A stretch of 64,000 nucleotides of DNA from Okapia johnstoni (Eukaryota > Chordata > Mammalia > Artiodactyla > Giraffidae): NCBI GenBank assembly GCA_024291935.2, contig CM044308.1, forward strand, positions 120,554,501 through 120,618,500, in the 5' to 3' direction. Each line of letters begins with the position of its first letter. The first letter of the stretch is position 1. Below the pieces are notes generated by a model that searched no databases, had not been told where the DNA came from, and saw nothing but the letters and a program-made list of their open reading frames with translations. Positions 54,046-63,908 of the stretch are shown here, piece by piece. Both the position numbers and the translations under genes were made by a program.

Positions 54046-54112
54046 GGGTAGATGGATGGGTAGGTTGGTGGATGAATGGATCCAAGGATTTATAAATGGA
54101 TGGATGGGTAGA
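54046..54112. repeat. degenerate (GGAT)n minisatellite
   Basis: GATGGATGGGTAGG and ATGGATGGATGGGTAG with interruptions. Confidence 0.88.
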
Positions 54113-54597
54113 AAACAACACCATATGCTGAAAATCATTTGTACCAAAGTGTCCCTCTGAAAGTAAAAGAAATTCAAACTGGAAGGATCTATTCCTAAAA
54201 CCAAAAAATTGAGGAACCAAGCATGAATTCCCACTAAAGTTATTCCCAGGAATCCAGAGATAGAATTCATTTTGGGGGGGAGGGGCACAGAAAGTTCTAG
54301 AATGCTTTGTTAAACTAAAAAAAAAATCTAGAAATTTGAAGAAATAATCTTTTTCAGGGAGTATTTCCTAGTACTTTTTTCAATGATCTGGGATTACTTT
54401 AAGAACATTAGAATCACATGAAATACTTTTGATACTTGAAAGATATCTTCTAAGAACAAAGGCAGAAAATCTTGCTTGCATCAGGCAGCCCAGATCCTGG
54501 AGCTACTCAGGAGTGTCACTTATTACTTCCATGGCTCAACAAGTATATCAAATCTTAGATGTGGCCCATTAGGATCAGCTTCACAGTGTTTTTTCAG
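54113..54597. other. no feature recognised
   Basis: Nothing identified. Confidence 0.4.
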
Positions 54598-54609
54598 TAA
54601 GTGCTCTTT

Positions 54610-54804
54610 TGCTTTGCTTAGTCACTCAGTCGTGTCTGACTCTTTGCGACCCCATGGGACTGTGTCCATGGGGATTCTCCAGGCAAGAATATTGGAGTGG
54701 TTTGCCATGCCCTCCTCCAGGGGATCTTCCCAACCTAGGGATCGAACCCAAGTCTCTCGCTATTGCAGGCAGATTCTTTACCACCTGAGCCACCAGGGAA
54801 GCCC
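54610..54804 (-). mobile_element. Bov-tA SINE, antisense
   Basis: AAGTGCTCTTTT and AAGTGCTCTATT flank it. A small deletion removes the GTAGCCCGCCAGGC segment. Confidence 0.94.
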
Positions 54805-54964
54805 AAGTGCTCTATTAGATTACAACCTTTTCAGAGAAAGTAGCCTGCACGTAGTCCACATTGACACAGTGACTCTGGTCAGGAACCTGGAATCTAGCAT
54901 AGATATCTTCCCTGTCACACTAAAATTACATAAACAGAAAACTTGTTGAGCACTTACTCTTCTT

Positions 54965-55242
54965 TTTTTTAAATTTATTTTTGGCTGAGCTGGTCTTCAT
55001 TGCTTTGTGAGGGCTTTCTCTAGATACAGTGAGCGTGGGCTACTCTCTAGCTGTGGCACACGGGCTTCTCATTGTGATGGCTTCTCTTGTTATGGAGCAC
55101 AGGCTCTAGGCTTGTAGGTTCTGTAGTTGTGACCCACGGGCTTAGTTGCTCTGAAGCACATGGAATCTTCACGGACCAGGGACTGAACCCTGTCCCCTGC
55201 ATTAGCAGGTGAAGTCTTAACCACTGCACTGCCAGGGAAGTC
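54965..55242 (-). mobile_element. CHR-2-type SINE, antisense
   Basis: GGCTTTCTCTAGATACAG, GGCTTCTCATTGTGATGGC, GACCAGGGACTGAACCC and ACTGCCAGGGAAGTC. GCACTTACTCTTCTT and GCACTTACTGTTCTT flank it. Confidence 0.95.
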
Positions 55243-55269
55243 AGCACTTACTGTTCTTGACACATGGGT

Positions 55270-55420
55270 CTCATTTGACTTTTATGACAATCCTTTGCTG
55301 TAAGTACTATTGTGTCCTCATGTTATGGATGAGGAGATGGAGGCAGATGGATGGTTTAGTACCTTGATTGAGTCACACAGCTATGAAATGTATGGAATCA
55401 ATGCAATCTGGAGCCACATG
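55270..55420 (-). mobile_element. MIR SINE, antisense
   Basis: GTAAGTACTATTGTGTCCTC, GGATGAGGAGATGGAGG and GAGTCACACAGCTATGAAAT. Confidence 0.68.
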
Positions 55421-55633
55421 CAATTAACCACTGCAATACCTCACGGTGAAGCAATCCTCAGTCCCAGAGATTCTGCCTTCTTAATCTCCTTGTTTATCTC
55501 TTCCTCCCTATCTCTTTGGGCACTGCCCCAGGTTAAGCATTTTATCTTTTCTCATCTTTGAAATTGTCCCATCCTGCTAGATTTTCTGTTTCCACGTCTT
55601 CTTCCATAACTGACCATGTTGGAATCTGATACC

Positions 55634-55726
55634 TTTTTTTTTTCTCCTTTGACTGCACCACTCACCTTTCCCACCATGGTGAAAGCTCAGAGTCCTAAGC
55701 ACTAGACTGCCAAGGAATTCCCTTGA
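55634..55726 (-). mobile_element. CHR-type SINE, antisense, degenerate
   Basis: T-run, then GACTGCACCACTCACC, CTAAGCACTAGACTGCC and AAGGAATTCCC. Confidence 0.75.
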
Positions 55727-56024
55727 CACACATCTGACCATGTCACACTTCTGCTCAAAATCCTTTAATGATTTCTTGTTGCCTGTGAGTTGAAGGCCCT
55801 TATAAGGCCTTTCAAAGACCTGGTCCCAACCTCCCTTATCCTCCTCTCCTGCTGTTTCCATTGAATCCCCTGTTCCAGGTACACCAAACATGTGTTTTCA
55901 AGTATGAATACTATGCTTCTTCCTTTTCTCCTCTGTGCAACACCCCACCCCATATACACAAGCAGCTTCGCATATACACAAACACACACCCTATTTATTG
56001 CCTGATTCCTCTTTACTCTTTGAG

Positions 56025-56246
56025 CCTGCCTGCTAAGTTGCTTCAGTCATGCCCAACTCTTTGCGACTCTGTTGACTATTGTCTGCTAGGTTCCTCTGTC
56101 CATGGGATTTTCCAGGCAAGAATACTGGAGTGGGTTGCCATTTCCTTCTCCAGGAGATTTGCTTGACCCAGGGATCAAGCTTGAGTCTCTTATGTCTCCT
56201 GCATTGGCATTGGTAGGCAGGTTCTTTACTACTAGCATCATCTGTG
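56025..56246 (-). mobile_element. Bov-tA SINE in L2, left of pair
   Basis: Antisense, head CATTGGTAGGCAGGTTCTTT then ACTACTAGCATCATC; subgroup with extra GACATAAGAGAC. Confidence 0.92.
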
Positions 56247-56407
56247 CTGTGTTTAGTTGCTCAGTTGTGTCCATCTCTTTGTGACCTCATGGACTGTAGC
56301 CTGCCAGTCTCCTCTGTCCATGGGGATTCTCTAGGCAAGAATGAATGCTGAGTGGGCTGCCATGCAGGGGATCTTCCTCCCTTGCCTCCAGGGGATCTTC
56401 AAGCCCC
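56247..56407 (-). mobile_element. Bov-tA SINE in L2, right of pair, truncated
   Basis: Antisense tail GTGTTTAGTTGCTCAGTTGT; the head is missing. TACTCTTTGAG and TATTCTTTGAG bound the two SINEs together. Confidence 0.88.
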
Positions 56408-56861
56408 TATTCTTTGAGACTCAGCTGCTAAAATGTCTTCTCCAGGAAGCCTTTTCTCACACTCACAATCAGGTCTAGGCACCTCTTCCTTCTCCTTGGC
56501 ATTGAACCTTCAAAGGTCTGATAAAATACATAAATTTTTACTGTAATTTTCCCTTTACAAACTGTTTCTCCTTAAGAATGTAAGATACATGAGGGCAGGA
56601 ACCATGGTTAGTTATAACTATTGTATGCTCAGCATCTGTACATGCTCATACATTTTTGTTATATGAATAAATGAATGACTTATTGAAGTGAGTGACTTAT
56701 TGAAGTGAATTGATTTTCGAAGTAGATTTCAAAATCTGGGCAATTTTGATCTTCACATTTTCCCATTGTCAGACTTATCTACCTATGGATTTTTTGCTGC
56801 AATGGAGCTCTAGCTGAGATAGGATGTAGCAGCTTTTTTGGGGGGTTTGTTTTATTCTTTT

Positions 56862-57046
56862 TTAAAAAAAAATTTATTTATTTATGCTGAACTGGGTCTT
56901 AGTTGTGGCACACAGGATCTACTAGCTGTGGTGTGTGAACTCTTAGTTGCAGTACATGGGATCTTGTTCCTTGACCAGGGATTGAACCTAGGCCTTCTGA
57001 ATTGGGAACATGGAGTCTTAGCCACTGGACCACCAGGGAAGTCCCC
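56862..57046 (-). mobile_element. CHR-type SINE, antisense
   Basis: GCTGAACTGGGTCTTAGTTG, CTTGACCAGGGATTGAACC and CACCAGGGAAGTCCCC. Confidence 0.92.
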
Positions 57047-57119
57047 TGAGAATACAGTAGTTGTTAAGAATGAAGACTCACACCATCTATTAACACTTTT
57101 AAAACTTAGCTCTACTATC

Positions 57120-57239
57120 TGCTCTGGAGAAGGACATGGCAACCCACTCCAGTATTCTTGCCTGGAGAATTCCATGGACAGAGGAGCCTGGCAGGTTACC
57201 GTCCATGGGGTCACAAAGAGTCGGACACGACTGAGTGAC

Positions 57240-57241
<2 letters not shown>
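57120..57241 (+). mobile_element. Bov-A monomer inside MIR
   Basis: CTCTGGAGAAGGACATGGC to GACTGAGTGACTAAC. The target CTACTATCTGC occurs on both sides of the element plus its (AC)n tail. Confidence 0.92.

Positions 57242-57293
<52 letters not shown>
57242..57293 (+). repeat. (AC)26 microsatellite
   Basis: Twenty-six perfect dinucleotides at the tail of the Bov-A unit; likely length-polymorphic. Confidence 0.98.
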
Positions 57294-57295
<2 letters not shown>

Positions 57296-57428
57296 CTATC
57301 TGCTAGCATTGGCCCTTAGGTAAAAGTCACTCTCTCACTGAGCTTCAGTTTTCTTTACTGTAAAACTGAGTTAATAATAGGATCTATCATAGGGTTCATG
57401 TGAGGTCTAGTAAGGAAACCAACATGTG

Positions 57429-57547
57429 GCAATTCCCTGGCTGTCCAGTGGTTAGGACTCGGCGCCTCACTACCTGGGCCTCAGGTTTGATCCCTGGTTG
57501 GGGAACTAAAATCCCATAAGCCATGTAGCATGGCAAAAATAAAAAGA
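57429..57547 (+). mobile_element. CHR-type SINE inside MIR
   Basis: CAATTCCCTGGCTGTCCAG head, GGTTTGATCCCTGG box B; AACATGTGG flanks both sides. Confidence 0.92.
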
Positions 57548-57605
57548 ACATGTGGAGCATTCGGTGGTTGGCGCAGAGCTAGAGCTCAATACTTATGAGC
57601 TATTC

Positions 57606-58645
57606 TTAGGAGCTATTTTCCTGACAGCTTCTCTTGACCCCATTGTGTCACCATCACATTTTGAACCAAAAGTCTGGAGTCTGGCTCTCAAATATGAACA
57701 GTCAATTTCAGCACACTCTTCGTTTGCCAAACTACTGGGTCACCCTGGATACAAGGCCTTGAGGAAAATGGATGCAGATGATGGCTGAAGACAGGAGTAG
57801 CCTTTTGCTTATAAATCACAACTTATTCCCTAGAAACGAAGAGTAAGCCTTGTCAACCAGTCAGCAGATTACCTGAATTCTTCAAAATGCTGACCCCTCT
57901 ACTTGCTTGCTCTCCCTTGCATTTGGTAAAAGAGAGGTGACTGGTGCAGGGAAGTATGGCTACAAGCAGCAATTTCTCCTTGGAGGAAAGGAAGCAGGAC
58001 ATAGACTGTCAGGGTAGCATGTGGGGTGCTTTGTTCCTTTAGTTGGCTGCATGGAAGTGTTTGAAGCAACCCTGGGTAAACAAAGGCCCCGTGTGTGTCC
58101 CAAACACAGCTGGAAGAAATGCCTTCCTTTCCAATCTCATGCATAAGGAGGGGGTTGTAGTCTCTACTTCACACCTGAGTTTTCTGGATCTTGATTCAAG
58201 CAGCCTCTTTTAGAGGTCATAATAGTCTCAGTGGAGCCTGGAACTAAATGGCCAAGAAATAAATTGCAAGATTATCCTGCAAATGTCTGTGTCGATGAAG
58301 TGAATGAGGAGTGACAAGGAAAAGTACAAGATGAGTCTTCAGAAGAATTCAAAAACTCTTTATGTCAAACCACCTTCTTAAGAACTGAAAAATAACATAA
58401 TTTTGGGTCAAGGGTGAGGTATTCCTTTGAATGGGCAATCTTTTATAATAATTTTACATGTGGCTATTTTAGCAATGCTATTGTCTCACCTGTCTCTGTG
58501 AGGGCTGACATTTCCATTTTAAAGGAGACTAAGTTGGAAAACAGGAGTTAACAAAAAGTGGTTGGTTGTATAACCAATGCTGAGAGCAAAAGTAGATTTT
58601 TCCAAATGGATTAGTCAGAAAATTTGGCCAAAGTATGTGCCCTAT
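57606..58645. other. 1.04 kb without recognised feature
   Basis: Frames of 78 (57552-57788, plus) and 81 codons (57899-58144, minus) are unknown to me; the first overlaps the MIR end, which argues against a gene. Confidence 0.4.
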
Positions 58646-58968
58646 CTGAGTCCCTTGGACAGCAAGGAGATCAAACCAGTCAATCCTAAAGGCAATCAAC
58701 CCTGAATATTCACTGGAAGGACTGGCGCTGAAGCTCCAATACTTTGGCCACCTGATGCAAAAAGCAGACTCATTGGAAAAGACCCTGATGCTCTGAAAGA
58801 TTGAGGGCAGGAGGAGGAGGCAAGAGAGGATAAGGTGGTTGGATGGCATCATCGACTCAATAGACATGAGTTTCAGCAGGCTCTTGGAGATGGTGAAGGA
58901 CAGGGAAGCCTGGAGAACAGTTCATGGGGTTGCAAAGAGTCGGACATGACTTTGCCACTAACCAACAA
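58646..58968 (+). mobile_element. BovB LINE 3' end
   Basis: GAGTCCCTTGGACAGCAAGG to GCCACTAACCAACAACAGC; A/C-type tail as at 53757. Frameshifted. Confidence 0.92.
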
Positions 58969-59282
58969 CAGCATTGTGTCCTGTCTAAATGGATGACAAA
59001 AAAGAACTATACTGGAAAGGTTATGAGACCACATACCTAGGTCCCACTTCCCGACATTGCTCCTCACTTCTTCAGTTTTTCATTCTTACCTTCATGTTTT
59101 CTTATGAAGCAAGATATATTTTTGCTTATTATGTAAAGTTACTCTTAAATTCCTCTTGGCTTTATTTGTCAGATAGGATTTTCTCCACATTTATCCCAAA
59201 GGAGAAATGTGTCGGTAGAAATCAGAAAGAAAAAAATAGTGAGCATCTACATCTGTCAGAAGGACTAAATTGAAAAATAAAC
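58969..59282. other. no feature recognised
   Basis: The 94-codon frame at 58989-59273 has no supporting signal. Confidence 0.4.
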
Positions 59283-59995
59283 GGACAGACAATTCTGAGT
59301 GCTGGCGACGATGTGGAGCAACCAGAACTCTCATGCACTGCTGGTAGGAATGCAAAATGGCACAGACTCTTTGGAAAAAGTTTGATAGTTTCTTCTAAAT
59401 TTAAAACATCCAATTGCCATATGATCTAGCAATCTCATATTTAAGAAACCCAAGAGAAGTGAAAGTATATACAAAATACATACCAAAACCTGTCCACAAA
59501 TGTTAACAGCAGTTTCTCCAATAATAGCCAGAAACTGGAGACTACACAAATGTTCATCAACTAGTGAACATGCTGTGGTATGTCCATACAATGAAATACT
59601 ACTAAGCAGCAAAAACAAAAGACTTACTGATCCATTCAACATTATGGATGAACCTCTGAAGCATTAGGTTAAAGCATTATGAAAGAAACCAGATTCAGAA
59701 AGCTATTTATTATATGGCTTTCTGGAAAAGAAAATACTATATGAACAGAAAACAGATCAGTTGTTGTCAAGGGGCTAGGGATGGGAGAAGTGGGTTCATT
59801 ATAGAAAGGAAGGATGTGAGGGAATTTTTGAGATGATAGAAATGAATTATATCTGATTTTTTTTTTTTTTGGCCATACTATGTGCCATGTGGGATCTTAG
59901 TTCCCCAACCAGGAATCGAACCTGTGCCCCCTGCACTGAAGTACAGAGTTTTAGCCACTGTACTGCCAGGGAAGTCCCAAATTATATCTGATTTG
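59283..59995 (+). mobile_element. L1 3' end split by CHR
   Basis: GAGCAACCAGAACTCTCATG, CACTGCTGGTAGGAATGC, TATGATCTAGCAATCTC, ATAATAGCCAGAAACTGG and GAACAGAAAACAGATCAGTT in L1 order. A CHR SINE interrupts it near the end. Confidence 0.85.
59853..59978 (-). mobile_element. CHR-type SINE inside L1
   Basis: TGTGGGATCTTAGTTCCCC, GAATCGAACCTGTGCCC and CTGCCAGGGAAGTCCC; AATTATATCTGATTT flanks both sides. Confidence 0.95.
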
Positions 59996-60323
59996 AAAAA
60001 ATATTTGTTTTTCTTCAGCTTTTGAGTTTCAAAATCCTAGGTCACCAAGTGTAAGAAAACAGGACTTTAGGCAAGAACAAATCATAAGGGAGAAAATGTT
60101 ATGAATAAAAGCAAGATTTCCCCACTTCTATCCTTCACTTGAAAGGAGTTCCCTAGATCCTAAGAGATTAGGGAAGAGAGAGGAAGAGGAAAGGATAAAT
60201 GGGGCCAAGAGATTCTGTTCCCCCAAGACATTGCCCAGTTCTCTGTCGAGCTTACTCCCCATGGAGATAGCCTCCTTCTTGCTATTACATGAGTGACTGC
60301 CAGCCACCCATTCTCCTACCACT
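59996..60323. other. no feature recognised
   Basis: Nothing identified. Confidence 0.4.
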
Positions 60324-60532
60324 TGTGAAACCGTTTACCTCAGATTTGGACATGAACCCATGTGGTGGGAACTCAAACCCAGCCAAAACCCTGCTTGGAC
60401 TTGAACCTATGTGACTGGGACTCAAGCCCAGCCAAAGCCCACGGTACACGGTATGGACCTAATGAAGCTCAGTTTCTTGATGTCTCATTGCAGAAGGAAT
60501 ACAGTGAGAGACAGAGATAGGTAAGAAGTGGA

Positions 60533-60538
60533 TTTATT
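60533..60538 (-). promoter_or_regulatory. AATAAA polyadenylation signal of LTR
   Basis: TTTATT on plus, AATAAA on minus, at the expected U3/R-to-U5 transition of the antisense LTR. Confidence 0.6.
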
Positions 60539-60654
60539 CAGATTCAGAGAGAAGCAGATTCAGATTCAGGCAGAGTGTGGGACATCGCAGAGGGCGAGTG
60601 TGGCTATGAAATGGGGTGTGGTTAGTCTTTATAGGCTGGAATTTCATGTGGCCA

Positions 60655-62020
60655 TAAGCAGTGACCAAAGGACTGGAAAAGGTCAGTTTTCATTCCAATC
60701 CCAAAGAAAGGCAATGCCAAAGAACGTTCAAACTACTGCACAATTGCACTTATCTCACACGCTAGCAAAGCAATGCTCAAAATTCTCCAAGCGAGGCTTC
60801 AACAGTATGTGAACTGTGAACTTCCAGATGTTCAAGTTTGATTTAGAAAAGGCAGAGGAACCAGAGATCAAATTGCCAACATCCATCGGATCATTGAAAA
60901 AGAAGAGAGTTTCAGAAAAACAACTACTACTTCTGCTTAATTGACTATGCCAAAGCCTTTGACTGTGTGGATCACAATGAACTGTGGAAAATTCCCCAAG
61001 AGATGGGAATACCAGACCACCTGACCTGCCTCCTGAGAAATCTGTATGCAGGCCAAGAAGCAACAGTTAGAACCGGACAAGGAACAACAGACTGGTTCCA
61101 AATTGGGAAAGGAGTACGTCAAGGCTGTATATTGTCAGCCTGCTTATTTAACTTATACGCAGAGTACATCATGCAAAATGCTGGGCTGGATGAAACACAA
61201 GTTAGAATCAAGATTGCAGGAGAAATATCAAAAAATAACCTCAGATACACAGATGACACTGCCCTTATGGCAGAAAGCAAAGAAGAACTAAAGAGCCTCT
61301 TGATGAAAGTGAAAGAGGAGAGTGAAAAAGCTGGCTTAAAACTCAGCATTCAAAACACTAAGATCATGGCATCCGGTCCCATCACTTCATGGCAAATAGA
61401 TGGGGAAACAATGGAAATACTGAGAAACTTTATTTTGGGGGGCTCCAAAGTCATTGCAGATAGTGACTGCATCCATGAAATTAAAAGAGGCTTGCTCCTT
61501 GGAAGAAAAGCTATGACCAACCTAGACAGCATGTTAAAAGACAGAGACATTACTTAACCAACAAAGTTCCGTCTAGTCAAAGCTATGGTTTCTCCAATAG
61601 TCACATATGGATGTGAGAGTTGGACTGTGAAGAAAGCTGAGCGCCAAAGAATTGATGCTTTTGAACTGTGGTGTTGGAGAAGACTCTTGAGAGTCCCTTG
61701 GACTGCAAGGAGATCCAACCAGTTCATCCTAAAGGAAATCAGTCCTGAATATTCATTGGAAGGATGGATGCTGAAGCTGAAACTCCAATACTTTGGCCAC
61801 CTAATGCAAAGAACTGACTCATTGGAAAAGACTCTGATGCTGGGAAAGATTGAAGGCGAGAGGAGAAGGGGACAACAGAGGATGAGATGGTTGGATGGCA
61901 TCACTGACTCGATGGACATGAGTTTGAGCAAGCTCCAGGAGTTGGTGATGGACAGGGAAGCCTGGCGTGCTGCAGTCCATAGGGTCTCAAAGAGTCAGAC
62001 ACGACTGAATGACTGAGCAG
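60655..62020 (+). mobile_element. BovB LINE, longest copy (1.37 kb)
   Basis: 5'-truncated at the start of the RT domain (GACCAAAGGACTGGAAAAGG, CCCAAAGAAAGGCAATGCC) and complete to the 3' end. It lies in the LTR; GAATTTCAT and GAAATTCAT at its edges are the probable target repeats. Confidence 0.96.
60931..62016 (+). pseudogene. BovB reverse transcriptase and C-terminus, nearly open
   Basis: One reading frame contains LIDYAKAFDCV (RT region A), GVRQGCILSACLF (region B) and the catalytic box, then the full C-terminal region to a natural TGA at 62014-62016. The frame is open from about 60931 except for one TAA at 61555-61557, where relatives read through. The catalytic box at 61246-61257 reads YTDD, not the YADD of the copies at 6774 and 41890. 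Upstream of 60931 there are a TGA (near 60840) and a frameshift, and no endonuclease domain, so the copy cannot be autonomous. Confidence 0.93.
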
Positions 62021-62073
62021 CTGAAATTCATATGCTGATAAGTGGGAGGATTATTCCAACTATTTTGGGGAAA

Positions 62074-62277
62074 GTGTAAGTCATTCAGTCATGTTCGACT
62101 CTGTGACCCCATGGACTGTATGTAGCCTGCCTGGCTCCTCTGTCCATGGAATTCTCCAGGCCAGAATACTGGAGTAGGTAGCTGTTCCTTCTCCAGGGGC
62201 TCTTCCCAAACCAGGAATCGAACCAGGTCTCCCACTTTGCAGGTGGATTTTTTATTGTCTGAGCCACCAGGGAAACC
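62074..62277 (-). mobile_element. Bov-tA SINE inside LTR
   Basis: ATTTTGGGGAA flanks both sides (62063-62073 and 62279-62289). Confidence 0.95.
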
Positions 62278-62358
62278 CATTTTGGGGAAGGGGTGGCGAT
62301 TTCCAGGAATTGGGCCACTGCCTACTCCTTGGTCTTTTGACAGTGCCTTGGAACTATC

Positions 62359-62485
62359 ACTGGAGAAGGAAATGGCAACCCATTCCAGGATTCTTGCCTG
62401 GAGAATTTCCTGGACAGAGGAGCCTGGCAGGCTGCAGTCCATGTGGTCGTAAAGAGTCAGACATGACTGAGCGACTTTCACTTCA
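62359..62485 (+). mobile_element. Bov-A monomer inside LTR
   Basis: CTGGAGAAGGAAATGGCAAC to GACTGAGCGACTTTCACTT; CTTGGAACTATCA (62346-62358) and CTTGGAACTGTCA (62486-62498) flank it. Confidence 0.95.
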
Positions 62486-62772
62486 CTTGGAACTGTCATG
62501 GCGCCTCTGGGTGTGTCATTTAGCTTCCTGATTCAGGATCAAGGTCTAATTAAAATCGACTTGTCTGCCATCTTGGACCCATTTGATTCTAATTGGTTTA
62601 TGTTGTGTCCTTGGGCTATGTGGTTCTTTCAAAAGTTGTGCCCTGCCCCCTTCCCTTCTTGTTACACTTGTACTCTGTTAGACTGCATGAAACCATATGA
62701 CAGGCTTAACTCCCACCAAGAGATATAAAATATGCCCACTTCAGTTACCTTACCCATCAAATTTTTCTTGGG

Positions 62773-62900
62773 GACTTCCCTGGTGGTCCAGTGGTCAGGA
62801 TTTGGCAATTCCCCTTCCGAGCACCCGGGTTCAGTCCCTGGTCAGACAGCTAAGATCCCACAAGCCATGTGGCATGGCCAAAAATAAATAAAAAATAAAA
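62773..62900 (+). mobile_element. CHR-type SINE
   Basis: GGGACTTCCCTGGTGGTCCA head, GGTTCAGTCCCTGG box B, CATGTGGCATGGCC end, (AAATA)n tail. Confidence 0.95.
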
Positions 62901-63061
62901 CAACTTATCTCATTTCCCTTATTGTTTCAAATGGAATGAAGGCAAATGCTAAAGCAATCTTTCCTTTCTCCACATGCATTCAATAAATACCACATTTCCT
63001 TTTGGGTTGGGGTTGAAAGGAATAATTCTTTTGTTAACTGACCATCCCTTACATCCACACA

Positions 63062-63178
63062 TTTTTTTTTTTTGGCCACGCAGCTTGTGGTATCTCAGTT
63101 CCCCAACCAGTGATTGAACCCAAGCCACAGCAGTGAAAGCCTGGAATCCTAACCACTAGACGACCAGGGAACTCCCCA
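63062..63178 (-). mobile_element. CHR-type SINE, antisense
   Basis: TTTTGGCCACGCAGCTTG, CTCAGTTCCCCAACCAG, CGACCAGGGAACTCCCC. Confidence 0.93.
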
Positions 63179-63225
63179 CGATTATTTGTTAATCAATCGT
63201 TCACTAGTTGGCTATAAAGAATTCG

Positions 63226-63348
63226 GGACTTCCCTGGTGGTCCAGTTGTTAAGACTCCACACTTCCAATGTAGGGGGCGTGGGTTCAATCCCTGGTCAGG
63301 AAATGAAGATCCCATATGCTGAGCAGGCCAAAAAAGAAAAAAAGAGAG
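63226..63348 (+). mobile_element. CHR-type SINE
   Basis: GGGACTTCCCTGGTGGTCCA head, GGTTCAATCCCTGG, GAGCAGGCCAAAAAAG end. It faces the copy at 63062-63178 with a 47-bp gap, so the two form an inverted pair. Confidence 0.95.
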
Positions 63349-63905
63349 AGAACCTGGGTCCCTGCCCAGGAGGAAGTCCTACGGAAGGAGTCAGACAACA
63401 AATCTGGTAAGGACCATAGAAGAGGCCTGAGTTAAGTGCTACAAGGACTCAGTGGGAGGCAGGCAGCAAGGGGGCCTCTGGGAAGCCTTTCTAGAACTCT
63501 ACTTTTTAGTCCAAACCAGTAATTGCTGTGGTAACTCAGACCTTTTTTTCACTGGGCAACCCCTTCTCCTCCTTGTAACACAAGCACTCCCTAAAGAGAT
63601 TGAGAATACTCCCCGGAGGGCAGGGGAATTATCCCTAAGCCTGGCTCAAAAAGACTTATTGAAAGAATGGGTAAATTACTGTCCTTGGGGATAATTGCCC
63701 AAATATACAGAAATTAATAATTGCCAAATATACAGAAATGAAGAAAAGTAAAATATGTTCAGAAGGTGCATGCAAAGAAAAAGGAAAATTATAAACCAGC
63801 TTACCAATAATCCTTGTCATTGGTCCACATGCATTTTTCTACTTTGAGTAACACACATCCATGCTCTGCCTTTACTACTATTCAAGCAACAATAACCAAC
63901 ATTAT
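63349..63905. other. unassigned, short tandem duplication at end
   Basis: No gene recognised. A 24-25-bp unit (ATAATTGCCCAAATATACAG...) is repeated at 63691-63715 and 63717-63740. Confidence 0.5.
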
Positions 63906-63908
63906 ACC

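Larger units (their letters stand above)
55735..56690 (+). mobile_element. L2 LINE split by paired SINEs
   Basis: GACCATGTCACACTTCTGC, AATGATTTCTTGTTGCC, TAAGGCCTTTCAAAGACC before and GGAAGCCTTTTCTCACACTC, ATGAGGGCAGGAACCATGG, ATGAATAAATGAATGAC after the insertion at 56025-56407. Confidence 0.8.
57050..57605 (+). mobile_element. MIR SINE split by two insertions
   Basis: Pieces at 57050-57116 (TTAAGAATGAAGACTCAC), 57294-57426 (TGAGCTTCAGTTTTCTTTAC, ATAATAGGATCTATCATAGG) and 57549-57605 (GAGCTCAATACTTATGAGC) are MIR in order. Confidence 0.82.
60324..62735 (-). mobile_element. ERV LTR, antisense, with three insertions
   Basis: Net LTR of roughly 0.65 kb. On the minus strand, U3 reads from about 62735 (TTGTGCCCTGCC region antisense) through GTCATGGCGCCTCTG and ATTTTGGGGAAGGGG to CTTTATAGG; then an AATAAA signal (60533-60538) and a U5-like part with TGAGACATCAAGAAACTGAG. 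A 39-bp unit is imperfectly repeated near 60352-60441. No gag, pol or env adjoins, so it is a solo LTR. Ends are approximate. Confidence 0.7.

Noticed and set aside
57099..57293. 64-codon frame with alternating Val-Cys residues
   Set aside because: Translation of the (AC)26 microsatellite and an antisense Bov-A.
60324..62735. Provirus with coding genes
   Set aside because: Only one LTR is visible and the sequence within its span is BovB and SINE insertions, not gag, pol or env.
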